A stretch of DNA of 64,000 bases, taken from the NCBI GenBank assembly GCA_000697055.1, contig JNDT01002296.1:1-64000 (forward strand), given 5' to 3'. How positions within the stretch are numbered: the stretch's first letter is position 1; each line of letters begins with the position of its first letter. The position numbers were made by a program, and so were the translations under genes. Under the pieces are notes generated by a model. The model searched no databases. It was not told the origin of the DNA and worked only from the letters and a program-made list of their open reading frames with translations. This stretch comes from Saksenaea vasiformis B4078. Its lineage: Eukaryota; Mucoromycota; Mucoromycetes; Mucorales; Saksenaeaceae. This document shows, one piece after another, positions 21,981 to 33,967 of the stretch.

Positions 21981-23999
21981 ATGGACTCTGCGTCAAATAA
22001 ATCGAATGTAATGAGACTTCAGTAAAAAGGAACAGCCTATCGTCAGACAGCGATCTAATTTATTACAATAGCCTCTTTCTATTCCTGGAAAACCCACTAG
22101 CTCACCCGGTGTGAGCCAAGTTGCAAGTTCTTATGAGAACCAATGGCTTTCGACGGACGACAAAAAAGGTCCGCTGTCCCGTAGAAAGAGCAGCACAACA
22201 GAAGAAGCTACAAAGTCTCCTAAAGAAGAGCGAGGCAAAGAGCATGCCAAGTCATCGGCGCGGAAAGATAGCGCAGCTAAAGGCGATTCTCCAGCCCCAC
22301 GAAAATCACAAAAGGAGATGACTAAAGCTGAACGTCGCGAGCTTCAGGAAAAACAACGTTTGGAAAAACAACAACGACTAGCAGCAGGATTGCCAAAGTC
22401 TGCAAAAAAGGCTGCGGAAGCGGAACCCTCTAGTAGCAAGAAAACCTCGAAGCCGAGCCCCGCCACCACCGAGGAAACACAGAAAAAGAAAGCACAGCAG
22501 AAAACACAGAAAAATCAAGTCCCTTGGCTGTTGCATCTCGATGCACCTGAACGTCCAAATACAACTGGTACAAACAAGGACCTGCATCCTGCGGTACTTG
22601 CTTTAGGACTCTACTTTTCGGAGCACAAGATCGTCGGCTCCAACGCAAGATGCGTTGCTATGTTGCAGACCTTTTCAAAGGTAAAAAAAAATATCGTTGG
22701 CGCTATAAACGAGTGTTTATACATACATCCATATATACGTCGACGTAGGTAATTGAGGAACACAGACCACCAGCAGATGCATCGTTGTCGCGACATATCC
22801 AGAAGCACTTGGATCCACATATTGCGTATCTGCTGAGAACTCGTCCCATGTCTCTTAGCATGCGTGAATGCATCCGATGGTTGAAAAAAGAGATGGCAGA
22901 TATTGTAGAAGAAGATCCTCCGCTCGCAGATGACGAGGTAAAGAACGAGAAGGGACCAGTTGTTGCTGTTGCGCTAATGAGAGCATTTGACAGGCGCGTA
23001 CACGTTTGATTGAACGCATTGAACATTTTATTCGCGAGCGAATTACCATGGCTGATCAGTTGATTGTGCAGAATGGTCTGCAAAAGATCTATGATGGCGA
23101 TGTAATTTTAACCTACGGTAAATCGTCGGTCGTTGAGAGCTTGTTGTTGGAAACCAAGAAGAAAGGCATTGATTTTAGTGTCATCGTTGTGGATAGCCGG
23201 CCTCTGTTTGAAGGTGAAATTGGTTCTGTGGATATAACAGGAGATTAACAATCAAGAAAGGCAAACACCTTCTTCGACGTTTAACCGCTGCAGGCATCAG
23301 TTGTTCATACCACCTGTTATCTAGCGTGTATGTTGCTCTCAAATCCGTGACCAAGGTTATCATGGGAGCTCATGCCTTGCTGAACAATGGCGCCGTGTAT
23401 TCTCGTGTCGGAACTGCTATGGTTGCGATGGCAGCCAGTGACAAACAAATTCCTGTCATGATTTGCTGTGAGACGTATAAATTTGTCAATCGCACCCAAG
23501 TCGATTCCTTTGTATTGAATGAAATCGGTACGTTTGTTCTACTCTTATTTTCTTGTTGGCGCATCGATGGCTGATCTGATAAAATATCCGTAGGAAATCC
23601 TGACGATCTGGTTTCAACCAAGCCTACGTACAATTCGCATCATTTGAGCCATCCTAGCCCGTCTGCGTCTCCACTAGCAACGTGGCATGAACAGCCAAAC
23701 CTGAGATTACTTAATCTGTTGTACGACGTAACACCTTCAAAATACATTACATTGGTTATCACTGAAGTGGTATGTTTTATGAACGTGGTAATTGTTTTCC
23801 TTAATGTTCCTTTTTTGTAGGGTCTAATTCCATGTACTTCGGCACCTGTGGTAAGTTTCTATCATTTACAGCATTGGTTGATTATAACCGATTTCGTTAT
23901 TAGATTTGGCGTGAATACAAGTAAGTCATTCGATAGGTTAATAGTCTATGCTTAATGTCTTCTATTTTCCTTAGCGAGGAGTTTGGTAAACGGGTTTAG
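21981..23999 (+). CDS. GCD2: Translation initiation factor eIF2B, delta subunit
   Basis: Exons: 21981-22021 (proposed), 22101-22680, 22749-22937, 22994-23213, 23261-23527, 23594-23769, 23821-23850, 23904-23920 and 23975-23999. They join to 514 residues. It is a regulatory subunit of eIF2B, the GDP/GTP exchange factor for eIF2; it senses phosphorylated eIF2 in the general amino acid control response. Residues to about 150 are Lys/Glu/Ser-rich and disordered. The C-terminal two thirds is the eIF2B alpha/beta/delta fold, with LTYGKSSVVESLL, VVDSRPLFEGKHLLRRL, GAHALLNNGAVYSRVGTAM and PVMICCETYKF. The frame upstream of 22111 has no ATG before a stop, so a small first exon is needed; 21981-22021 fits in phase but is unproven. 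Exons 7 and 8 are only 17 and 25 nt. Confidence 0.92.
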
Positions 24000-24049
24000 A
24001 TACAGCATGAATAACAATAATAATAAAAATTTCCGTGTTGACGCTGCTG

Positions 24050-25159
24050 CTACTGTTCGTCAGCAGTGTATTGCAATCCTATTTCCTTTCGCCACTGGTC
24101 CATAGCACCCATTTGTCCTAAGGAGTCATCCCACGTCATGAACTGACATTCTTTTTGCCCCTGCAACACGGCGTCCGCCACAGCATCAGCTTCAATAGTA
24201 AAAAGGTTCGTCTGAGAAAGCAGGACAGGGATTATTTCAGGGTCCTTTCCGTGTTCTTTCAGTTCAATCTCCACAGGTCCGAGAACTGCCAAGTCTGGTC
24301 TCCAAAGGTTACACACACGGAGGGAACCCTTGCTGCCAATGACCTCCACGGAGCAATCGCTGTCAGCAAAGACACCCGTAAACAATTGAGCAGAAATAGT
24401 ACCGTCAAAGGACAAGGAAGCGATAGCCCACTCATCCACCTGAGTTTCTGATTGGATATGGCCAACAGCCTTGACCTGGGTTGGGTTTGCGAAACCCTTT
24501 CGGTTGGCGGCACCAGCGATCAAGCGGGCGAGAGACATAGGATCTTCGGGGAAGGGAAGGTTAGAAAAGGAAGATCGGTCATATGGTTTCGAAAGTGTAT
24601 ATTACTTACATCCACCAATGTCGAGAATGGCACCACCACCTAGATCCTTTCTCCATAAACGTGAAGTGGGACCGAGAGGTCGGCCGTCAAACGAGAAATT
24701 AGCACGAATAAGCTTGACTTGCCCAATGGCGCCGTTCTGGATGAGTTCGACCGTCTTGATTGTTTGAGGATGGCAACGATACATATAAGCTTCCATAAAA
24801 AACACGTTATTTTCTCGAACAGCTTCGAAAACACGCGTGGCTTCACGTTCATTCATCGTCATAGGCTTCTCAAGCAACATGTGCTTCTTCGCATTCGCCG
24901 CTGCGACAGCAACTTCGCAGTGGTAAGGATGGGGCGTGGCAATGTAGACAATGTCAACGTCTGCATCGCCAAGAAGCTCACTGTAAGAGGCATAACACTT
25001 GGTGGAGGCAACCTTGAAACTCTGACCGAACTCCAGGGCAGTTTGCGAGTTACGACTGCTCACTGCAACGAGTTTACCTTTTGCAGAAATCTGAAGTGCA
25101 GTAGCAAATGTCTTTGCAATATTTCCAGTACCAATAATACCCCAGTTCAAGACAGACAT
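24050..25159 (-). CDS. Gfo/Idh/MocA-family oxidoreductase (dihydrodiol dehydrogenase-like)
   Basis: Two exons, 25159-24610 and 24543-24050 (66-bp intron), 347 residues. The N-terminal Rossmann fold has GIIGTGNIA (residues 7-15), so NAD(P) is the likely cofactor. It also has YIATPHPYH and the catalytic-type EKP motif (Glu97-Lys98-Pro99). The C-terminal half is the mixed sheet domain of the family, with LDIGGYPMSLARL across the splice and a substrate pocket that cannot be read from sequence. Closest remembered relatives are trans-1,2-dihydrobenzene-1,2-diol dehydrogenase / D-xylose 1-dehydrogenase (NADP+) types. The substrate is therefore unknown, probably a sugar or diol. No targeting signal is seen. 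It is convergent with eIF2B delta (50 bp between stops). Confidence 0.9.
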
Positions 25160-28100
25160 TGTGGAGCAAAAGAAAAAAAAATAATCTCCATCGGCTCGGT
25201 CTTAACCTTTTAGGGCATGTACCCTCTTGGGCCAATGAGGATCTCTTTATTTCACCCAATAGACAACGCCTTATGTAAGGAAATCTGGAAAATTCTCTCA
25301 CCCTTTTTCATTTGGTTAGCCTTTGTATGGGGAGAATTTAACATGTAGTGTCAGGTCCACTCAGGCCCCTGCTTCGCATCGGTAAGTAACAATAGTGCTT
25401 GGAAAAAGCGTAGGCTTAGTTGGAGCATCCATGTTTCATGTTTACAGCCCAGGTTATTCCCATCAACCTTTACAACCTGCAAGATTTGGCAGTCTGGAAG
25501 AACAGTGTCGCCATAGCTTCTGGATGATGTTGTGTGATTCTGGAAGCAGCGTTCCTTGCATATGATAGGTTGGACAAATGAGCGCTACCATTGAAGTGGA
25601 CCACTACGCGCTATGACGGAATTGGCTATCGTTTTATTAGCGAAGTAGTTGACGGAAGCATCAGGATTGTACATACTTTTACATTGCATGATATGACAGG
25701 CTGAATGCAAGAACAAAGAAGCGTGATTTATACGAGAGTTAACCAGTTCCTCTTTCTTGTTGTAATAAAGGCATCGCGACGCAGCATCAATTACATATTA
25801 CATAGCTGCCTTAAAGCTTTGCGTCTCGGTTGCAAGCTTTATTTCATTGAGCCACCAAACTAATATCAGTGCCGCGTAATAAATGGACTGTTAGCAGAGG
25901 AATCGTATATCATCTCGAAAACCTTCGTTTAGTTGATATGGGCTACCGACAACCCGGCGTTTCGGTTGACAATCGTGAACCGTAAACTCATTGTTGGGTG
26001 CAGTTGTCGTTTCTGGATATATTGATTGTCACAGCACAGCTAAGCTCTTTGAGGATCTCGGTTTTAGCGGGATAATAGACTATTTTCCGCGTCGAGGTCC
26101 GGATGTGCGATATGTACAACAACAAGTAGAAGTTTGAAACAGCATAACATATTCCAAGATACACCGTAAGGACACTGAGCTCAAAAATAGGCATTAGAAG
26201 AAAAAAAAATACACTTGACAGAAAGGGATGTAATCAATATGTGTTTCCATCCAATCCTTAGGATGACCCGTAGTTACTGTGCTGATAGACATCTTGAGTC
26301 TCGAAATACATGTTACGGGTTTTGGGTAGTGGATCAGAAGTTGTGGATATCATGGTTTCCGGACAGTGATCGTCACTGGAATCGTACATATGCGTATGTA
26401 GATGTGGACATGATTGGTGCGTAAAGTACGAGGCCACACACTACTTACATAGGAAAGAAAAACAGAGTTTCAAGTGGTCTGCCCATTTAAGGAATAACAA
26501 GGTGGTATCGGCGGATGTTAAGGCACTAAGATAGCATACGCTACTATACGAAGATATGTGGTGCTGTTTTCCGGATTGAGCAACTCTTTCAAGCCTCCCA
26601 AAGGGTAGAGGTGTATACCTGCACAAGCCGCAGACTACAGAGTGTCAGTCTTACAAAGAAAAAAAAAGGGGGGTTGAAGCTAAAAATCTGTGGTGATATG
26701 ATGCATTCTGTTTACAGTTATCATGTAGGAAAATCAGTCAAATTACTAATTTGTTCCATAGTTTAATGAAGATTCTGAGCTTGCTCCAGCAAAGTTGCAT
26801 ACCCTTATGGAAACTTTTGCAAACCGTTTGTGATATCTTTTGGAAAGTTGTCGACGGCCGTCGCTTTGCACATCGGCGTGCTTCCTGACATGTAGTACTC
26901 CTTCTTTGAAGAAGTCCCTAACGCTAATGGAGACACTGCTTTCAAAACTAAACTGTTTTAGTTGCACCTCCAATTTTCTCTTTTCTTCCTGATGCAATGA
27001 AAGTCGCAAGGCTTAGATTACATACAGCTGCTTTTACCTCATGTACTGGTTCCATAACGTCGTCTTCCTGTACCGTTATGTAGGAAAAAAAGTACTGCTG
27101 TTAGCAAATAACGGTTAACACGAATCATATTCTGTTCCATTGAAAATCTTTTCCAAAGGACAGATGATCTGGAGTAGTTAGCATCTCATACACCAATCAC
27201 TGTTGGTCGCTATGTCGAAACATTCGTCTGGCTGTAAGGTTGCTAATTCGGGAATTGGCTGGTGTCCTCAAACATGAGGGGTGCCTTGCATCTGTAAAGT
27301 TTCTTGGAAATTCTCCTTTTTTAGAGTTTCGCGTGCACTTAGGCGGTGGTTATAGTTAAGAGCTTACCTGACCGGTTTCCACCTCAAATTGACAACTTAG
27401 ACCTCCAGCATTTCAGGTCTATCTTCAAGCACGATTTTCAAGAAGTCTTGAAACGTATGCACGAACTCCTACAGAAGGAACAAACACGTATCGTGATTTG
27501 ATAATTGGATAGAGGTAGGATTTCTTTTTTGAAAGAAAATGCACTTTTTTCTCCATTTCAGCCTCTTGTCTTGTATCGGAAATTTCTGTTCCTGATCTTC
27601 TGTATGGATTCTGTAAGGTTATTCATTGGTAGTGGATTGTGCATCATCGTCCTCACAGGTCTGTAGTCATCATGGGCTTTGCATGTAAGACCAGCATGTG
27701 CTTGGATATTTTTTTTTGTATCTCCCCCAAATGGCTGAAACCGTGCGCTTACTTTGCAGCGTTTCACTTTTTTTGTCATGCATGCTTACCGGGAAAGCGG
27801 GTCCCTAAGCTTTCTCTTTTTCGATCTTATCGCATAAAGTATGTGAAAGGACGTTACGCAACTTGTTATAGCAGAAAATAGCTGTTTGAAACCCAAGGTT
27901 CTGCAAGTGAACAACTTTGAAGACTGGCATACCATACAAGAGAAAGGGGGGACAAGAAGCATAACATTTGCCTTCACTTATTATTCACGCTCGGCTCTAT
28001 GCACTATGTTTAAGCTTATTCGATACCTTACTTTCCCCTAATACCGTTTATTGAATCCTCTTTTTTTTTTAAAAAAAATCTGCTCTAAATAAGATTTAGC

Positions 28101-30304
28101 ATCCCGTAAAGTGCCAAGGCTGCGGTAAGAAGGGACTAAGTCTGTGAGCAACCTTCAGAGGATCAAAACGATTACATGAACCTTGATTCGAACGGCATTA
28201 AAAATTTCACTCTTAGCACAACGAAGTGATACCTGAGCATTAGTTTGCGGAATGTAACGAACTGCAAAGGTCTTAGAGCAATGCAACCTCTAGCCGGACT
28301 CGTTGTACAACATACAAAAGAGCAAGTCCATTTGTTAGTGCAGATGTCATCTTTGTAGCTAACAGCGAGCAATCCAACACTCAGTTCGTAACAAGAAGTA
28401 GTTCTTCAGTACAGAGTTCTATTCGTAGCTGATATCAACTAGCGTAAAATGGACGCAGAGGTATACGAAAAGCCCGAAACTGCAAAGTGCTTATGCTTTT
28501 CTTGCAACTACAGCAGAGTATCTAAGCCTTAAGAGTGATTTTATTGGTCGCGGTATGGCAGAGCAGATCATAACAATAGGTTATCAAGTTCTGCCGTCCT
28601 ACCGATGAAACACAATCATACAGCTTCCAAGCGAGGCGTTCTGATAATAAACATTAAGGTATGCTTGCATAGATATGCGGATGTTACATCAACACGAAAT
28701 TTACAAAGAACAGCAAGACTCTGTTCTGCTCTTTAGGGAAGAGGATCTCCGGTGAGATCAATAATATCCATCCTCCTTGTTGTTGAACACGTTTCTCATA
28801 TCAGTGGCGCTTAATCTGTTGTCTCTTAGCGGTAGTGTACAAATTTAGCTCACAGAGGTCAATATCATCCGTCTTTTTTTTTTTTTGCAATATTAGGTGC
28901 GTTAATCATCATGGAATGATCAAAGAGATATCATCCATATACTGATTATTGAACCACTTTTTACTCTACATTAAATAAATCTTGCCTCTCTTAAGAGCCC
29001 TAAGTGTACGACAACATTTGCTTACTTGAGCGAAGTGCGTAAAGCACCAATACAGCCAGGACGGTTCGGTACAGCGGTCGTGCAGCCTAAATTGCATACA
29101 GAAAATATGAGTGATGCTGGATATGTAATAAAAAGTTGACATCCGTACCGGAGATGTATGTACCAACAGAGCCAAAGAAAAAAAAGGAAAAAGAAGTGAT
29201 TCTTCAAATATGCATCATTTTCCGTTATCCGAGACATCCTTTTTGTGTGAGATAAAAGGAACCTATCTTCAACACACTTTTGCATGAGACGACGGAATCT
29301 TGTTTCTGAGACACCGTTTCTATGAGTCAAAGGAACCTGATCACTGATTATCCTTTGCATGAGATGATGGTACCCTATCACCGACATGCCTTTTACGTGA
29401 GATCATTTTCACGTCTTTTGCATGAGACAAAGGACCCTACCTTTAACATGTCCTTTGACGTAAAAGTAACATGGAAGAGTATGACACGCAAGTCATAGCA
29501 TCGGATAAACGTAAAAATATGTATTTCAAAGCGCAGACTTCATCTAGAAGCAACGCCGAATAATTTCAAATAGACGCAAAGATCATGGGAAGAATACTAT
29601 AAAAAAGGTTCGTTCTCTGCCCAGGAGAAGGCAACAGCTCAATGCCACACTGAAATCTGAAGCCAAGTTCTGAGTCAAAGTCACGGGTGTTGCGCTCAAA
29701 AGAATAGGTCCAACGAGAGCGAGAGACATACAACGAAAGTCAGCATTTCCCCTCTCCCCTTTTGTCCACCATCGCGTCTTTCCGCTCGATCTTGTAACCT
29801 GATCACCATTTTCCATTATGCATAGAGGTTTTCCTACCAGCCCCGAACATGACCAAGTATTTCCGTCCTCTACGTCCAATACGGTAGGATAACATGGTTG
29901 TTGTCAATCTCTGTTTAATCTCAAACGACGGTGATCGATTCTCAGATCACATACCGAAAAGGATCTAATCCTTCACGACTAACCCACATACCCACTGCAA
30001 GGCCTGCAGGACAAAAGCAAAAAGGGAATCCTATCGATGTTCCTACCAATGTGAGTGCCATGAATTTCAGGATCTCGGTTGTGACGCTAACAAGCATTAC
30101 CATCAGGGAGCACTCAGAGGCTTTGTAGACAATAAGCTTGTCTTACGCGAGCATGAGGCTAGTAATACATCATTACATCGATATTCTCGTAGGGGTAGTC
30201 TATCCCGTGGAGCATCATCATCGTCATCATCATGTAAATATCGACGATAGTAAGATACCTTTTGATTGCTGATACTTTGCAAATCAATCTCAGTGACCAG
30301 AAGA
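25160..30304. other. 5.1-kb gene-poor region
   Basis: I find no gene with consistent frame and family features. 26740-27010 (minus) has an 87-residue ORF with no recognised motif. 28860-28890 has a T-run. The only structured feature is the 38-bp tandem array at 29238-29462. 29880-30304 is the upstream flank of the SUMO protease gene. Confidence 0.55.
29238..29462. repeat. 38-bp degenerate tandem repeat, about six copies
   Basis: Unit starts at about 29238, 29276, 29314, 29352, 29389, 29414 and 29452, so the period is 38 bp with one 25-bp short unit. Each unit begins CCTTTTGCATGAGA (with variants) and most continue with AAGGAACCTATC-like sequence. No reading frame is maintained. This is a minisatellite, not a CRISPR: the units abut and diverge without unique spacers. 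Confidence 0.8.
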
Positions 30305-32568
30305 ATGAAACGGCAGGAAGAATCGAGTTTAAAAAGAAGACCAGATAGCATGGTACGGAAAAGAATCAGATCAAATGCTTTGCTGACGGGAGATTTTAGG
30401 AAAGGATACCGGAGACGAGTACTTTAAGGACGAAAAGGCCACGACCTGGAACACATGCGGTGGAACTAATCTCAAGTGACGAAGAGGAGGAAGGATGTAA
30501 GCAATGGTTATCCGTATTTTCATCGTCGCCAACCATTTTGTAGTGCACAAGGCAGCTGTTAATGCATCCTTGGTAATATAACTTATTGAGTCCAGAATTG
30601 TGACAACTCATCCTTTCTAAGAGGACTATACCTGAAGAACCGGCTAAAGAAGTGAGCCAGGTAGAGCGACAAGTAAGTGGTTTCGCTTCGTGTTTGAGAG
30701 AGTAGCTTCACTAAAGCTTGTGAAGGAAGCGGAAACGGAAACCAAGCGTTTGAAGAAACGGATGTTTCCAGAGATTAATACGTCTGGCAATGATGCGCCT
30801 AAAAAAGAGAGAAGAAGATACCTGTCATACTCTCGCATAAAAGACACAGAATTGCAGCGGGATGATATAGAAGATAAGTCAGAGGATAAGCCAGTGGATA
30901 AGCCATTTGATAAACCGGTGGATAAACCAGAAGATAAACCAGAGGATAAATCAGAGGATAATCCAGAGGATAAGCCAGAAGATAAAAAGGTGGATACTCT
31001 TCACCAGAAAAGGGAAAGCCTTGTGCTCCCTCGTCGCCGCACAACAGGTTCCTTATTAAAAGGAAAATCTGTTGAACTCGAGAAACCAAAAGAATGCTCC
31101 AAAAAGCAGTTAGAGGTTGTCATAGGAGTTAGTAAAGACCGCCAGCCCTCGACATGCGCCAAGAGTGAGAAGGAAGAGAAGTCAATATCGAAGTCCATGG
31201 AACCTCGCGCTATTTCTCTTTCACCTGCGCATTCACCAGAATACGATGAGCATACTCCGTAGGTCTTGAAGTAGAAATCATTTTTACTTATGTGTTTCCT
31301 TTTATTCTCACAAGGTACGTTTCGTATCCATTCTCTGGTAAGGGAGCAATCTCCGTTACGAAACAGGATATGCAGCGATTGAAGGAAGGAGAGTTTTTGA
31401 ATGATACTATTATCGATTTCTATTTGCGATGGTAGGTTCGGTGTCTTCTCGTTTGACTTGTCGCTCAGCGAAATGAGGATTGTGTATTAGGTTCGCCGAT
31501 GAACTAGAGAAAGCGAGCCCAGAAGTCGCACAAGATACCTACATATTCAACAGCTTTTTCTATAAACGGCTCACACAGTCGAAGTCCAAGTAATGATCTA
31601 AGGATATTGGAAATTTGTTAGTAACGCGCCTCTATGGGCATAGAAGAGACAACCCCTACAACAATGTACGCAAGTGGACATCGAACGTTAACCTGTTTGA
31701 CAAAAAATACGTCATTGTGCCGATCAATGAGAAGTACGTTTGTACCCCTTCATATTCGACGAGTCAATTGATTATTGTTAGTTTTCATTGGTATCTCGTT
31801 ATTATTTCCAATTTACAGTCATGCATTGCCAAGAGCAGTGCGCAAGATACCACGGAAAGCGATACTGTAAGTATATATGTGCCATACTTTTTTATTCATG
31901 CATGATTTTTTTAGTCAGCAAATGCTCCTCGAACTTCAGCACGGTTATTTAACAAACACTCGCAGGGTAGCTTAAGGAGAAGAATAGCCGTGGTTGATAT
32001 CGACAGCGACTCAGAAGATAGCCAGCTACCAATGTAAACGCCTTTGCTAGTTTGTGACAAGAGTAGAGCTGACATATGTATATACTAGATCTTACATTTC
32101 CGTTCTCGATTCACTTGGTGGCCGTCCACGAAAATGTATACGAATCCTAACAGAATATTTGCAAGAGGAAGCGATAGAGCGTTTAGGGATCGACAAAGTT
32201 AACTTTGTGGAACCGAAACACGTGCCATCCAAAGTAATGCTTGCCGAAAATGCTGTAACTTTTCTGATCTCGTCTCTGTCAGGTTCCTCTTCAAGAAAAC
32301 GGTTGTGATTGCGGCGTTTATCTTTTACATTTCGTTGAAACATTCTTGCACGAACCTGGAAAGTTCTTGAATGTGCTAAGTGTAAGCCCAAAACAAAATA
32401 ACGCTACTGTGGTAAATTGACGCGTCTGATGATTATTAGAAATCGGCGACCATCGACGATGATGACGATCTATGGAATACACGTGCGATACAGGGAAAGC
32501 GAAGGAATATACGTGATTTATTACACCAGTTACATCGGGACTTTGTGGAATTGAAAAGCAAAGAATAA
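30305..32568 (+). CDS. ULP2: SUMO-specific cysteine protease, Ulp2/SENP6-7 type
   Basis: Thirteen exons: 30305-30352, 30400-30496, 30544-30572, 30622-30651, 30699-31258, 31315-31431, 31491-31589, 31644-31733, 31782-31866, 31915-32033, 32089-32233, 32283-32381 and 32440-32568. They sum to 1647 nt, 548 residues. It should cleave SUMO chains from nuclear proteins. The C48 peptidase domain starts near residue 320 ([13 protein letters not shown]). The triad is His359 (FHWYL), Asp432 (VLDSLG) and Cys483 (NGCDCG), with oxyanion Gln477. Between His and Asp lies an extra acidic insert, as in Ulp2/SENP6. Residues 37-47 ([11 protein letters not shown]) and 409-420 ([12 protein letters not shown]) look like SUMO-interacting motifs. 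Residues 126-166 are about ten tandem copies of a four-residue EDKP/VDKP unit. Exons 3 and 4 are small and rest on splice signals only. Confidence 0.9.
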
Positions 32569-33967
32569 ACTAATACCTTTGTGGGAAAAATATCGGTACG
32601 ATACAGGGCAGATTCGGCATCAGTTTCAGTGCCAATTATGGTTAGTTGTGTAAGGACTTGGTACACGCACTTGTACTGACAATACTATGTTTATTAAAAG
32701 ATTACACTGCGAGCTGCATCTCGTTGGCGAAATCGTTTGTAAACCGTGAGAAGTTGAAGCAAGAAGAAGTCTCCATCTTCTTTTAGGTGTGATTGGAGTT
32801 TAGCTTTAATTAGTAATTTAATAATAGCAGCTGTCAGAAAAGCAAGGAGAAATACCAATCGTTTCTTTTCTTTTTCTTTTTCCAATTGCAGTAGATGTTT
32901 TAAAATCGAGGACCAGTCAGTGAGTGTTTGCGGTACTTTTTCAAGTTGGTAACAGGTATTATGAAATTGAGGCTAAGGAGATGGGCTACTTTTGCATTTC
33001 AAACGCCATAGCCCCTCTTACCCTAAATACATGGACAAAAACAAGGTAATGTGTAACTTAGTGGAACGCTGCACTGTGGTTTTCAGGGAGTGCAATCATT
33101 TTTAAACTTCCGTCAAATTCTACGCCACTATAGATCTCGTATTTGTTTATTTATTATCCTTGCTGTTTGCCACAAAAAAAAACAATACAAAATATTTGCA
33201 TGTCATATGAGTCACCTGTCATTGGAACGTGTGCAAATCATGATTGGATAGGCCACCATCATTTTCATCGGTTTTGTTTTGATCTGGCTGTTTGTTTCTT
33301 TCTTTCTTCTTCCTGCCAACTTATCATAGACAAAGAAACAGACCGTCTATAGTACATGCTTCCACGCGGACGCGTAGTACTTTCTTTTTTTTCCAGCCCC
33401 TATCATTGGTTATGGCAGGGGAGAAAAAAAGGATAAGTGATGCAGATCCCCCTCCCGAAGTCCTCGTATACCATATATTGAAATAATATAGATGCAGCCT
33501 AATACTGGGTTTGCGGAACGTCTGCAGCAAAAAACACGATCCCTTTGTTCTTGCGGCCAACATCTAATATGGGTTTTTTTTGTGCATAACGACCATCGCG
33601 TCGTGTTCCCCTTCGCTCCCCTGATTTTACCTTTTCCTGCAAGCGATCAGAACCAATTCCAAACCAGACCGATCGAAGCGAACTGTCCTTTTTTTTTGAA
33701 TCTTCTGTTTCTTTTTGTTCCTTCTAGTAGGTTGTCATGGTATCCTTAACACTCGGGATCTCAAGGGAGTTGCAGAATTTCCCGATTGGTTAGCCAAATG
33801 AGTCTTATGAGGAAAACGTCGATGTGACCAGTTTATCACCATGCTTCCCCGCTTTGCGTCGCTGTTGTCCTTCTGTTTTGTCGAGTTAATTCTTTATTTT
33901 TCTTTTTCTTTCTTTTTTCTTCTTTTCCTCTTCCTCTTCTTCTTCTTAACTTCCTTTTTATTTTCTA
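32569..33967. other. Intergenic, 1.4 kb
   Basis: 3' flank of the SUMO protease gene and upstream region of the Zn2Cys6 gene. 33890-33960 is a strong CT-rich tract just before the start codon, typical of fungal core promoters or leaders. No other gene is seen. Confidence 0.5.

Noticed and set aside
26746..27009. 87-residue minus-strand ORF
   Set aside because: Normal-looking composition but no family, no splice extension and no promoter signal I could defend.
28160..28200. B-box-like GTTCGAATC on the minus strand
   Set aside because: No A box or cloverleaf could be built around it.
29238..29462. Regular short repeats as a CRISPR array
   Set aside because: Units abut without unique spacers, they diverge, and the genome is eukaryotic.
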